From: Candidatus Nomurabacteria bacterium
GTDB taxonomy: Bacteria; Patescibacteriota; Minisyncoccia; Phycocordibacterales; UBA9973
DNA length: 16,534 bases
Assembly: GCA_003157195.1 (NCBI GenBank)
Contig: PMIU01000074.1
Location: 307 to 16,840, forward strand
Direction: 5' to 3'
Shown here: positions 2,992 through 11,067 of the stretch, in pieces
Position numbering within the stretch: the stretch's first letter is position 1
Layout: the number at the start of each line of letters is the position of its first letter
Position numbers and translations under genes: made by a program
The notes under the pieces: generated by a model
Told to the model about the DNA's origin: nothing
What the model saw: only the letters and a program-made list of their open reading frames with translations
Databases searched by the model: none

Positions 2992-5538
2992 ATGGGAATT
3001 TTCGATAAAATATTCGGAGACGAGAGCTCCAAATTCATAAAAAACACCGAGGAAATAGTGGCTAAAATAAACGCTTTAGAGGCGGATATTTCCAAGCTTT
3101 CAGATGGAGATTTCCCCAAGAAAACCCAAGAATTCAAAGCTAAATTGGCTATTTCCGAGAATAAGCCAGAAACCCTCGATGAAATATTGCCGGAAGCTTT
3201 TGCTCTGGTTCGCGAAGCCATGCGGCGGGTGGACAATAAAAGGATGTTTGACGTCCAATTAATTGGAGGTTTGGCCTTGCATAAAGGCAAAATTGCCGAG
3301 ATGAAAACCGGAGAAGGAAAAACTTTTGTGGCTGTTCTGCCGGCGTACCTGAACGCACTCTCTAGTGAGGGAGTTCATATTGTTACCGTCAACGATTATC
3401 TTTCCCGTATTGGCGCGGTGTTGATGGGCCAAGTTTATAATTTTCTTGGGTTGTCTGTCGGCGTAATCAATTCGCAAAATGTTTCTTATTTATACGATCC
3501 ATCGCACAAAGAAGAAGACAAAGAGCGCGACACAGTCGGAGAATTTAAAATTGTCTATGATTTTCTGAAACCATGCAGCCGGCGTGATGCTTACGCTGCC
3601 GATGTGACTTACGGCACCAACCACGAATACGGTTTTGATTATTTGCGCGACAACTTGGCCACGAATATAAACGACCTGGTGCAGAGAGGACACAATTTTG
3701 CCATTGTCGACGAAGTGGACTCCATTTTGATAGATGAAGCACGCACTCCTCTGATTATTTCAAGCCAAGCCGGAGACTCGGAAGACTTTTATGTGAAGTT
3801 TTACCAAATAGCTAAGCAATTAAAGCGCGATACGGATTATGAAGTAGATGAAAAGTTAAAAGCAATATCCTTGACGGACGAAGGCATAACAAAGGCAGAG
3901 ACATTGCTCGGCATACAAAATATTTACACGGAAAAAGGCATTAAATACGTGCATCATCTGGAGACAGCCGTCAAAGCGCAAGCAATTTTCGAACGAGACC
4001 GGGATTATGTCGTGAAAGAAGGCGAAGTCGTGATTGTGGATCCATTCACTGGGCGCTTACAGCCGGGCCGACGCTGGAGTGAGGGAATTCACCAAGCCAT
4101 CGAGGCTAAAGAAGGCGTGAAAATTGAAAAAGAATCCCGCTCTTCCGGCTCTATCACTTTCCAAAATTATTTCAGATTTTATAAAAAGCTCTCGGGTATG
4201 ACAGGTACGGCTGCCACTTCCGCTGAAGAATTTTTGAAAGTTTACGGGCTGGATGTTATTGTTATCCCCACCAATCGCCCTGTAGTGCGCATCGACCAAA
4301 CGGATTTAATTTTCCAAACAGAAAAAGGAAAGTTTCAGGCCATTGCCAAAAAGGTAAAAGAGCTGAACACTGCTGGGACTCCAGTATTGATAGGCACTAT
4401 ATCTATTGAAAAAAATGAACTTTTGTCCGTTTATTTGAAACAAGAAGGTGTGCAACATGTTATTTTGAACGCTAAGAATCACGAAAAAGAGGGCGAGATT
4501 ATTGCCCAAGCCGGCCGCCGGGGCGCTGTAACTATCGCTACCAACATGGCTGGTCGCGGAATAGATATCAAGCTTGGAGGTAACCCAATAGTAAAAGAAG
4601 AATATGAATTTGTGAAATCGGTCGGCGGACTTTTTGTACTCGGCACAGAGAGACATGAAGCGAGAAGAATAGACAATCAGCTCCGCGGCCGCTCCGGCAG
4701 GCAAGGCGACCCGGGTGCAACGCAGTTTTATGTATCTCTGGACGATGATTTAATGCGAGTGTTCGGTTCGGAGAAAATAAAAAATATGATGGGGCGTTTC
4801 GGCATACCCGAAGACCAACCAATTGAAAATCGCTTTATCAATAGAACCCTGGAAGGCGCGCAAGCGAAAATCGAAGGTTTCCATTTTGATGCCCGCAAAA
4901 ACACATTGGAATACGATGACGTGATGAACCATCAGCGTAAAATTATCTACGAAAGAAGGCAGAAAATGCTACGCGCGGACAAAGTAGAAATCGAAAGCCT
5001 TTTGGGTCAGGTTTCTGCTGGCCATGAAAATGCGGGAAAAATCATAGAGGAAAAAAGAACAAAAATAGGGGATGCTGCCTTTTTGGAAACCGTGCGTCGC
5101 ATTGCGCTTTATACTACAGACACATTATGGATGGAACATTTGGAAGCGATGGATTACTTGCGTAGTTCTGTAAATCTAAGAGCTTATGGGCAAAGAGAGC
5201 CGATTGTGGAATACAAAAAAGACGGACTGATGATGTTTAAAGAAATGGAGGAAGTTTTTAAAGAGCAAGTATTTTCTTTCATCAACACTATCAATACAGA
5301 TAATGTAGTGAACATGCAAACAGATACTAGCAGTAGCTCAAAGGAAACTCTGGTAACCAGTCACAATGAACTCAAAGAATTTGCCGATAAAAACTTGGTT
5401 GCAGGACATAAGGGGGAAGTTGGCCGAAACGATCCCTGCCCATGCGGAGCGATAAATCCCGCGACTGGCGAAGTTTATAAATATAAAAAATGCGGGCTTA
5501 TCAACGCCCCGCAACATAGAAAGTCGCTTATTAATTAA
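2992..5538 (+). CDS. secA: Preprotein translocase ATPase SecA
   Basis: SecA is the motor that drives unfolded preproteins through SecYEG. The 848-residue product has Walker A MKTGEGKT (104-111), the DEVD box (240-243) in IVDEVDSILIDEARTPLI, the GMTGTAATSAEEF region, the second RecA-like domain with TNMAGRGIDIKLGG and the LRGRSGRQGDPG motif, the scaffold (WMEHLEAMDYLRSSVNLRAYGQ), and a C-terminal zinc-type tail. Two departures stand out. About 30 residues (roughly 166-194) are inserted before YAADVTYGTN, and the helical-wing region between EYDDV and LWMEHL is about 55-60 residues shorter than in E. coli. The tail reads CPCG, then 14 residues, then KKCG, rather than the compact CPCGSGKKYKxCH. 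Transcription is from the promoter just upstream. Confidence 0.97.
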   Translation: MGIFDKIFGDESSKFIKNTEEIVAKINALEADISKLSDGDFPKKTQEFKAKLAISENKPETLDEILPEAFALVREAMRRVDNKRMFDVQLIGGLALHKGKIAEMKTGEGKTFVAVLPAYLNALSSEGVHIVTVNDYLSRIGAVLMGQVYNFLGLSVGVINSQNVSYLYDPSHKEEDKERDTVGEFKIVYDFLKPCSRRDAYAADVTYGTNHEYGFDYLRDNLATNINDLVQRGHNFAIVDEVDSILIDEARTPLIISSQAGDSEDFYVKFYQIAKQLKRDTDYEVDEKLKAISLTDEGITKAETLLGIQNIYTEKGIKYVHHLETAVKAQAIFERDRDYVVKEGEVVIVDPFTGRLQPGRRWSEGIHQAIEAKEGVKIEKESRSSGSITFQNYFRFYKKLSGMTGTAATSAEEFLKVYGLDVIVIPTNRPVVRIDQTDLIFQTEKGKFQAIAKKVKELNTAGTPVLIGTISIEKNELLSVYLKQEGVQHVILNAKNHEKEGEIIAQAGRRGAVTIATNMAGRGIDIKLGGNPIVKEEYEFVKSVGGLFVLGTERHEARRIDNQLRGRSGRQGDPGATQFYVSLDDDLMRVFGSEKIKNMMGRFGIPEDQPIENRFINRTLEGAQAKIEGFHFDARKNTLEYDDVMNHQRKIIYERRQKMLRADKVEIESLLGQVSAGHENAGKIIEEKRTKIGDAAFLETVRRIALYTTDTLWMEHLEAMDYLRSSVNLRAYGQREPIVEYKKDGLMMFKEMEEVFKEQVFSFINTINTDNVVNMQTDTSSSSKETLVTSHNELKEFADKNLVAGHKGEVGRNDPCPCGAINPATGEVYKYKKCGLINAPQHRKSLIN

Positions 5539-5540
5539 TA

Positions 5541-5561
5541 TGTCAAAGTGTCTCTTTGACA
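5541..5561 (+). other. Hairpin between secA and the DUF1653 gene
   Basis: TGTCAAAG (5541-5548) pairs with CTTTGACA (5554-5561) over a 5-nt loop. There is no following T-run, so it does not look like a normal terminator. It may be an mRNA-processing or stability element, or an operator-like palindrome for the next gene. Confidence 0.45.
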
Positions 5562-5572
5562 CTTAAAGTAAA

Positions 5573-5797
5573 ATGCTAAATCAAATAAAAATAGGTAAAT
5601 ATAGGCATTTCAAAAATAAGGACAAAGAATATGAAGTATTGGGTGTGGCAAAGCAAACAGAGACAGGTGAAAGTTTGGTGGTTTATAAAAAACTCTACGA
5701 TGATTATTCTCTGCAAGTGCGTCCGTACGCGATGTTTATAGAAGACGTGGAAGTCAATGGTAAAAAAATGCCCAGGTTTGAATACTTGGGGGAATAG
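5573..5797 (+). CDS. DUF1653 family protein
   Basis: This 74-residue protein matches the small DUF1653 family: GKYRHFKNKDKEYEVLGVAKQTETGE, then VVYKKLY, then QVRPYAMFIEDVEVNGKKMPRFEYLG. The length is normal for the family. Its function is not established; the fold is a compact beta-rich domain often found as a stand-alone ORF. It starts 34 bases after secA and ends 5 bases before rdgB, so it probably begins or joins the rdgB-mur cluster. No Shine-Dalgarno site is seen; ATG 5573 is the only sensible start. Confidence 0.85.
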   Translation: MLNQIKIGKYRHFKNKDKEYEVLGVAKQTETGESLVVYKKLYDDYSLQVRPYAMFIEDVEVNGKKMPRFEYLGE

Positions 5798-5802
5798 ACG
5801 CT

Positions 5803-6351
5803 ATGAAGGAAATCACTTACATTACCGGAAACCATAAAAAGGCAGAATACTTGGCTAATCTTTTGGATTTTCCAATTTTACATCATAAGGTTGACCTAGA
5901 CGAAATTCAGTCTCTTGATTTAAAAAAAATAGTAAAACATAAAGTCAGGCAAGCGTACGATGTCATAAAGGCGCCTGTCGTGGTGGAAGACACAAGCTTG
6001 GAATTTAAGGCATTGGGTAAATTACCCGGGCCATTTATTAAGCACTTTCTCGAACAAATGTCCGAAGAAGATATTTGCTCGTTACTGAATGGCAAAGACA
6101 GAAGTGCAACGGCAAGGTGTGTGTTTGGTTATTTTGATGGAGAAAAAGAAATGTATTTCGAAGGCAGTATGGATGGCACGATTCCAGAAAATCCTGCTGG
6201 CGATGGGGGTTATGGTTTTGATAGAATATTTATTCCCGAAGGTTATAATGTGACCAGAGCGGAACAAAACGAAGAAGACCACAAGGCAGTCTACTTAAAA
6301 ATAAAACCGATTTTGCAATTAAAAGAATTTTTAGAAAAACTTAATACCTAG
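5803..6351 (+). CDS. rdgB: Non-canonical purine NTP pyrophosphatase (RdgB/HAM1 family)
   Basis: Enzymes of this family hydrolyse ITP, dITP and XTP to the monophosphate, cleansing the nucleotide pool. The 182-residue protein shows the expected motifs: TGNHKK (8-13) for phosphate binding, VEDTSL (61-66) with the metal and catalytic Asp63, LPGPFIK (74-80) and GGYGFDRIFIP (135-145). The C-terminal SHRxKA motif is replaced by EDHKAVYLK, a modest deviation at the base-recognition loop. It lies 5 bases after the DUF1653 gene and 1 base before murE, so translation or transcription is probably coupled. Confidence 0.88.
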   Translation: MKEITYITGNHKKAEYLANLLDFPILHHKVDLDEIQSLDLKKIVKHKVRQAYDVIKAPVVVEDTSLEFKALGKLPGPFIKHFLEQMSEEDICSLLNGKDRSATARCVFGYFDGEKEMYFEGSMDGTIPENPAGDGGYGFDRIFIPEGYNVTRAEQNEEDHKAVYLKIKPILQLKEFLEKLNT

Positions 6352-6352
6352 T

Positions 6353-7606
6353 ATGATTTTGCTAAATCAAATGAAATCTTTAATCAAAAAACTAAAAACA
6401 ATTTGGTGGAGAGGGAAGTCTATCGGGGCTATGTATTATTACGGACATCCAACGCGGAAATTAAAAATCGTCGGAGTTACGGGGACAAACGGAAAGACTA
6501 CAACGGCTACTTTGCTTTATCGGATAGCCACGGCGCTTGGTTACAAGGCGGGACTCATCAGTACGGTGGAAAATATCATTGTCAAAGAAGCCAAACCAGC
6601 CATTCATACCACGCCAGATTCCGTAACTCTCACAAAGCTTTTCCACGAGATGTCCGAGAAAGGTTGTGAATATGTTTTTATGGAAGTTTCCAGCCACGCA
6701 CTTGACCAAAATCGTGTCTGGGGAGTAAATTTCGTCGGCGGAATTTTTACCAATCTGACGCACGACCATTTGGACTATCATAAAAATTTTGAGAATTATT
6801 TTGTCGCCAAAAAGAAATTTTTCCAGATGTTGCCACCGCGAGCTTTTGCCTTGACCAATGCCGACAATGAATATGGCCTAAAAATGCTGCAGGGCATAAA
6901 TGCTAACCAGTTTTCTTATGGATTTGAAAAAGATTCGCATTTTCATGGGGAAATTAAGAAATTAGATTTTAATGGTTTAGAACTATCTTTCAATGATATT
7001 TCAATAAAGTCCAAACTTTTGGGTAAGTTCAATGCTTACAATTTGCTCTCGGTCTGGAGTGCAAGCTCTTTGCTTGGTTTCGATATGAATAAAGTAAATA
7101 AAATTTTAGAAACAATAGAACCACCGGCCGGAAGATTTCAACATTTTACATCAAAGAGCGGAGTAATGGTTGTGGTAGACTATGCACATACGCCGGATGC
7201 GCTAGAGAAAATATTGATGGCGATAAGGAAAATAAAACCCAAGGAGGGGAAAATAATTTCTGTTTTTGGCTGTGGGGGCGACCGTGACCCGATGAAAAGA
7301 AAGATTATGGGGCATATCGGGGCGACCCTTTCCGATTTTGCGATTTTCACTTCCGACAATCCACGCAGCGAAGACCCGGAAAAAATTATTGAGCAGATGA
7401 AAGAAGGATTGTCTCCCGAAGACTTTAAAAAAGTAAAAACAAATGCCAACAGACATGAAGCCATAGCCGAAGCAGTAAAAATGGCGCAAAAAGGTGACAT
7501 TATTCTCTGCGCCGGCAAAGGTCACGAAGACTATCAAGAAATCAAAAGCGTGAAACATCATTTTGACGATATGGAGGAATTCAAAAAAGCTTATGCAAAA
7601 TTATAA
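6353..7606 (+). CDS. murE: MurE-type Mur ligase without the usual N-terminal domain
   Basis: MurE adds the third residue to UDP-MurNAc-L-Ala-D-Glu in the cytoplasm. The 417-residue product has the Mur P-loop GTNGKTT (44-50), MEVSSHALDQNRV, THDHLDYH, VVVDYAHTPDALEKIL, FGCGGDRDPMKR and AGKGHEDYQEI. DNPR at 335-338 is the motif associated with meso-diaminopimelate-adding enzymes. The P-loop lies about 65-70 residues closer to the N-terminus than in E. coli MurE, so the domain that normally holds the UDP part is missing or reduced to about 40 residues. ATG 6353 is one base after rdgB; an in-frame ATG at 6371 is an alternative. The 3' end overlaps murD. Confidence 0.92.
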   Translation: MILLNQMKSLIKKLKTIWWRGKSIGAMYYYGHPTRKLKIVGVTGTNGKTTTATLLYRIATALGYKAGLISTVENIIVKEAKPAIHTTPDSVTLTKLFHEMSEKGCEYVFMEVSSHALDQNRVWGVNFVGGIFTNLTHDHLDYHKNFENYFVAKKKFFQMLPPRAFALTNADNEYGLKMLQGINANQFSYGFEKDSHFHGEIKKLDFNGLELSFNDISIKSKLLGKFNAYNLLSVWSASSLLGFDMNKVNKILETIEPPAGRFQHFTSKSGVMVVVDYAHTPDALEKILMAIRKIKPKEGKIISVFGCGGDRDPMKRKIMGHIGATLSDFAIFTSDNPRSEDPEKIIEQMKEGLSPEDFKKVKTNANRHEAIAEAVKMAQKGDIILCAGKGHEDYQEIKSVKHHFDDMEEFKKAYAKL

Positions 7607-8915
7607 AGAATTTTTCAAAAATAAAAAAATTACTGTCATGGGCCTGGGGCTTTTAGGTGGCGATGGAGATATTCGCTTTTTAGCGGAAGCAGGAGCAGAT
7701 ATTATAGTAACTGATTTAAAAAATACCAACGAATTAAAACCATCTCTCAATGCTCTAAAAAAATTTAAGAATATAAACTACACTCTTGGCAAACATGAAT
7801 TTAAAGATTTTAAAAATAGAGATTTAATTATTAGGGCACCTGGCACACCACTTGATTCACCCTACATAATAGAGGCACACAAAAATAACATTCCTATTAC
7901 TATGTGGGCAGCTTTATTCTCTCAATTTGCGGAGAGGATCGGAGCAATGGTGGTTGGTGTTACCGGTACTCGCGGGAAAACCACGGTAGCGACCCTGATT
8001 AATGAAATCCTTCTTACTGCAGGGAAAAAAGTAATATTTGGCGGCAATGTTCAGGGGACTTCAATTCTCTCTAACCTTCCAAAGCTTACCCCTGATGTTA
8101 TAGTGGTTTTAGAACTTGATTCCTGGAAGCTTCAAGGGTTTGATGATTTAAAAATTTCCCCAAATATTTCTGTTTTTGGAACTTTTCTACCAGATCATCT
8201 CAATTATTATAAGGGAGATATGAAAAAATATTTTAATGATAAAGCAAATATTTTTAAATACCAGAAAAAAGAAGATACACTCATAATAGGTAAACAAGCT
8301 CTGTCTTTTGTTAAAAAATGGGCTGGAAAGGCAAAAAGCAAGATAATTTTGTCTAAAGATAGATTACCGAAAGGTTGGAAATTTAATTTACCAGGACTCC
8401 ACAATGAATACAATGCGATGCTGTCTGTTGAAGTAGCGCGCAAAATTGGAATTAAAGATAATGTTATTAAAAAAGCTATTCAGAATTTCAAAGGCGTGTC
8501 AGGTAGACTTGAATTTGTTCGCGAAGTTAAAGGTGTAAAATATTACAACGATACAACAGCAACAACACCAGAAGCCACTATTGCTGCTTTAAGGGCTCTG
8601 GGTAAAAAACATAATATTATCCTAATTGCAGGAGGGTCTGATAAAGGATTGAAAATGGGTAATTTAATTAAAGAAATGCCAAAATATTGCAAAAAAGTAG
8701 TTTTACTTTCCGGAAGCGGAACTGAGCGTATGAAGAATAAAATTAAAAATGTGATAGAAGTTAATAGTATGAAAAGAGCAATTGAAATTGCAAAAATTTT
8801 TGCAAAAAGCGGTGACATAATTCTGCTTTCCCCAGCTTTTGCCTCCTTCGGAATGTTTCAAAACGAATATGACCGTGGCGATCAATTTATGAAAATAATA
8901 AAAAATTTAAAATAA
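7593..8915 (+). CDS. murD: UDP-N-acetylmuramoyl-L-alanine--D-glutamate ligase MurD
   Basis: MurD adds D-glutamate to UDP-MurNAc-L-Ala. The 440-residue product has an N-terminal Rossmann-like domain (KITVMGLGLLGGDGD), the P-loop GTRGKTT (125-131), the central-domain LPDHLNYY, GRLEFV, YYNDTTATTPEAT, GGSDKG and the MurD-type C-terminal LSPAFASFGMFQNEYDRG. I chose ATG 7593, which overlaps murE by 14 bases; the frame is open further up to a TTG at 7563, but that start adds no conserved residues. GGAGG lies 15 bases upstream but inside murE coding sequence and too far for a normal Shine-Dalgarno site. The gene is visibly more AT-rich than murE and murC. Confidence 0.93.
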   Translation: MQNYKEFFKNKKITVMGLGLLGGDGDIRFLAEAGADIIVTDLKNTNELKPSLNALKKFKNINYTLGKHEFKDFKNRDLIIRAPGTPLDSPYIIEAHKNNIPITMWAALFSQFAERIGAMVVGVTGTRGKTTVATLINEILLTAGKKVIFGGNVQGTSILSNLPKLTPDVIVVLELDSWKLQGFDDLKISPNISVFGTFLPDHLNYYKGDMKKYFNDKANIFKYQKKEDTLIIGKQALSFVKKWAGKAKSKIILSKDRLPKGWKFNLPGLHNEYNAMLSVEVARKIGIKDNVIKKAIQNFKGVSGRLEFVREVKGVKYYNDTTATTPEATIAALRALGKKHNIILIAGGSDKGLKMGNLIKEMPKYCKKVVLLSGSGTERMKNKIKNVIEVNSMKRAIEIAKIFAKSGDIILLSPAFASFGMFQNEYDRGDQFMKIIKNLK

Positions 8916-8916
8916 C

Positions 8917-10173
8917 ATGCAAGATTTAGATCTATTAAAAATTAAAAAGATATTTTTTATCGGAATCGGGGGGATTGGTATTTCGGCTTTGGCCAAGATG
9001 GCTCTTTCGCGGGGGATGGAAGTTTCCGGTGTAAATGACGAAGAGGGTAAAACAATTGATTCTCTCAAAGAACTTGGTGTGGATGTGAAAATGTCAAAGG
9101 GCATTTTTGACGTACCGGAAGCAGATTTATATGTTTACAGTGACGCTTGGCTTTATCGTGGGCCGGAAATTTTACAAAAAGCAAAAGATACTGACAAACC
9201 AGTTTTGAGTTATTTTGAGGCACTCGGACAATTTGCTAAAAAATATAAAGTCATTGCTATAGCCGGCACACATGGCAAGACAACGACAACAGCAATGGTG
9301 GCGGGTATATTGGTGGATGCCGGGCTCGACCCGACGGTTGTCGTGGGTTCTTTTGTAAAAAAGTTCGACAGTAATTTCAGAAAAGGGAATGGTGAGTATC
9401 TGGTCGTGGAGGCGGATGAATACAACAGACATTTTCTAAATTTTCATCCTTTTGTTGTTGTGGTCACAAATATTGAAGCGGAACATTTGGATTGTTATAA
9501 AGACTTAGCAGATGTGCAAAGCGCTTTTGATAAACTTTTGTCACAAAGTGAAAACAAAATCACCAATTACACTAAATATTTAGAAAAAATTCCCAAACTA
9601 TCTGTACCGGGCGTTCACAACAGGATGGATGCTTCGGCAGCGTTTGCCGTGGCGGAATTCTTGGGTATTAAAGAAGAAATCATTAAAAATTCTCTCGCTG
9701 ACTTTAAGGGTACCTGGCGCAGACTAGAGAAAAAGGGGGTCACCAAAGAGGGTGTGACAGTTTACGACGATTATGCTCACCATCCGACGGAGGTACGGGC
9801 GAGCCTGGAAGCCTTGCGGGAACTTTACCCCAAAGGTACTAAAAATATCACGGTTCTATTCCAACCGCACCTCTATAGCCGGACGAAAGCACTTTTCGAT
9901 GAATTCGTGACATGTTTCGACCAAGCGGACAATGTTTTTCTTTTGCCTATCTATTTTGCCCGAGAAAACCCTGACCCGGAAGTCTCAAGCGAGAAATTGG
10001 CCGACGCCATACGCCTGCACCGAGGAGAAGCGGTTGCTTTTGATGATTTTACCAAGGCTGAAGAATGGATTAGGAACATGAAACGGGGTCTAAATGACGT
10101 ATTTGTGACTATGGGAGCAGGGGAAGCCTATAAAGTCGCCGAGAAGGTCTTACCAGTTGTCCACAACCCCTAA
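8917..10173 (+). CDS. murC: UDP-N-acetylmuramate--L-alanine ligase MurC
   Basis: MurC attaches the first L-alanine to UDP-MurNAc. The 418-residue product has the MurC dinucleotide-like start FFIGIGGIGISALA (13-26), the P-loop GTHGKTTTT (117-125), VVEADEYNRHFL, TNIEAEHLDCY, VPGVHNRMDASAAFAVA, DDYAHHP (284-290), FQPHLYSRTKAL and MGAGEAY near the end. The EADEYxRxF version also occurs in Mpl and in Bacteroidetes MurC; the N-terminus and overall length favour MurC. It starts one base after murD, completing an E-D-C order. murF, murG, murA and murB are not in the window. No Shine-Dalgarno site precedes it. Confidence 0.93.
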   Translation: MQDLDLLKIKKIFFIGIGGIGISALAKMALSRGMEVSGVNDEEGKTIDSLKELGVDVKMSKGIFDVPEADLYVYSDAWLYRGPEILQKAKDTDKPVLSYFEALGQFAKKYKVIAIAGTHGKTTTTAMVAGILVDAGLDPTVVVGSFVKKFDSNFRKGNGEYLVVEADEYNRHFLNFHPFVVVVTNIEAEHLDCYKDLADVQSAFDKLLSQSENKITNYTKYLEKIPKLSVPGVHNRMDASAAFAVAEFLGIKEEIIKNSLADFKGTWRRLEKKGVTKEGVTVYDDYAHHPTEVRASLEALRELYPKGTKNITVLFQPHLYSRTKALFDEFVTCFDQADNVFLLPIYFARENPDPEVSSEKLADAIRLHRGEAVAFDDFTKAEEWIRNMKRGLNDVFVTMGAGEAYKVAEKVLPVVHNP

Positions 10174-10220
10174 ATTACCCTATTTTATACATATTTGTCA
10201 ATTGGTATGTCTAAGAATAC

Positions 10221-10242
10221 CCTTATTTTATAAGCTTTTTTT
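10221..10242 (+). terminator. Weak terminator-like hairpin after murC
   Basis: CTTAT-ttt-ATAAG followed by CTTTTTTT. The stem is short and AT-only apart from one pair, so termination would be inefficient. It is the only terminator candidate at the end of the mur cluster. Confidence 0.35.
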
Positions 10243-10275
10243 GGTTTGACATATGGTAAAAATGTTGCATAACTA

Positions 10276-10304
10276 TTGACTTTTGTATTTAAATATGCTA
10301 GTAT
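10276..10304 (+). promoter_or_regulatory. Classical -35/-10 promoter for the secreted hydrolase gene
   Basis: TTGACT (10276-10281) is separated by 17 bases from TAGTAT (10299-10304), which is preceded by TGC (extended -10). This is the clearest two-box promoter in the window. A second TTGACA lies upstream at 10246-10251, without a good -10. Confidence 0.65.
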
Positions 10305-10314
10305 TAGGGTACAT

Positions 10315-10355
10315 CCTTATAGTATAGGCGAAAGCTTATTATATAAGGGTTTTTT
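10315..10355 (+). terminator. Leader terminator/attenuator
   Basis: CCTTATA (10315-10321) pairs with TATAAGG (10342-10348). The inner pairs extend to a GGC-GAAA-GCT tetraloop, and six T's follow (10350-10355). It begins only a few bases after the predicted transcription start and 42 bases before the ATG. It is placed as an attenuator, or it ends a very short RNA of about 45 nt. Confidence 0.6.
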
Positions 10356-10397
10356 AGTTTTCACCTTCATTGGTTCGGCGGAGCACAACCGCTTATT

Positions 10398-11003
10398 ATG
10401 AAAAAAACAAAAACAATAAGGTTCGTGGAGTCGTTTGTAATTTTACCAATAATGACAGTAATGACACCCTTCGGGTCTATCCCGAATACCGGTGTCAATG
10501 TGATAAACCAGCCACAGGTTGCGTTTGTCTCTCCGGCCGTCAAAATTGATCCAACCCTAAAATTAGAGGCGGATGCTATTGATGCCTATTTTGCGGAGCA
10601 TGATATGCCCTTAGAAGGTACAGGCTTGAAGATGGCGGAAGTCGCCGATACTAACGATATCGATTGGCGCTTATTACCGGCCATAGCTGTGCGAGAATCC
10701 ACTGGCGGAAAGTTTGATTGTAAGAAAGCCGCAAACAATCCTTTTGGTTGGGGATCTTGTAAAATTAGTTTTAAGTCGCTTGATGTTGCAATTGAGACGA
10801 TTGCCAAGAATCTGGGCGGTAATAATCCAAGCACGGCCAAACATTATGACAATAAAACTACTAAGCAAATACTGAACGCCTACAATCCGCCGTCTATTGT
10901 GCCTCGTTATACCGAACAAGTTATGGCGATAATGAAGAATATTGGAAACGAAGATATGGTAATAACTCCTGTGGCTCCAGTGTTAGCAACTGCTAATATA
11001 TAA
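10398..11003 (+). CDS. Secreted lysozyme-like / glucosaminidase-like protein
   Basis: This 201-residue protein starts with MKKTKTIRF and a hydrophobic segment (about 11-28), a likely signal peptide or anchor. The mature part contains DIDWRLLPAIAVRESTGGKFDCKKAANNPFGWGSC (about 87-121), then a helical region with TIAKNLGG and RYTEQVMAIMKNIG. The RES glutamate (Glu100) followed by NNPFGWG resembles the lysozyme-like / N-acetylglucosaminidase (GH73-like) fold, so it probably cuts cell-wall glycan outside the membrane. Two cysteines (108, 121) flank the NNPFGWG motif and may form a disulphide. The gene has its own promoter and a leader terminator, and no Shine-Dalgarno site. The exact enzyme class is uncertain. 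Confidence 0.6.
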   Translation: MKKTKTIRFVESFVILPIMTVMTPFGSIPNTGVNVINQPQVAFVSPAVKIDPTLKLEADAIDAYFAEHDMPLEGTGLKMAEVADTNDIDWRLLPAIAVRESTGGKFDCKKAANNPFGWGSCKISFKSLDVAIETIAKNLGGNNPSTAKHYDNKTTKQILNAYNPPSIVPRYTEQVMAIMKNIGNEDMVITPVAPVLATANI

Positions 11004-11013
11004 AAAAAATTAT

Positions 11014-11062
11014 TTAAACACAAAAAAAACGAACGCCTGGCGTTCGTTTTTTTTGTGTTTAA
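11014..11062. terminator. Bidirectional terminator between convergent genes
   Basis: A perfect inverted repeat of 24 bases per arm (11014-11037 with 11039-11062) has core CGAACGCC/GGCGTTCG and an eight-A/eight-T tract in the stem. It ends the hydrolase gene on the plus strand and rpsA on the minus strand. Confidence 0.9.
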
Positions 11063-11067
11063 GGATT

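Noticed and set aside
5541..5561. Terminator after secA
   Set aside because: The hairpin lacks a following T-run and is AT-rich, so read-through into the DUF1653-rdgB-mur cluster is more likely.
7563..7592. TTG start extending MurD by 10 residues into murE
   Set aside because: The extension adds no Mur-family sequence, and ATG 7593 gives a normal MurD N-terminus with a usual short overlap.
10155..10167. Second DnaA-like box (TTGTCCACAA) at the end of murC
   Set aside because: It lies in coding sequence for the conserved C-terminal part of MurC and is isolated; probably chance.
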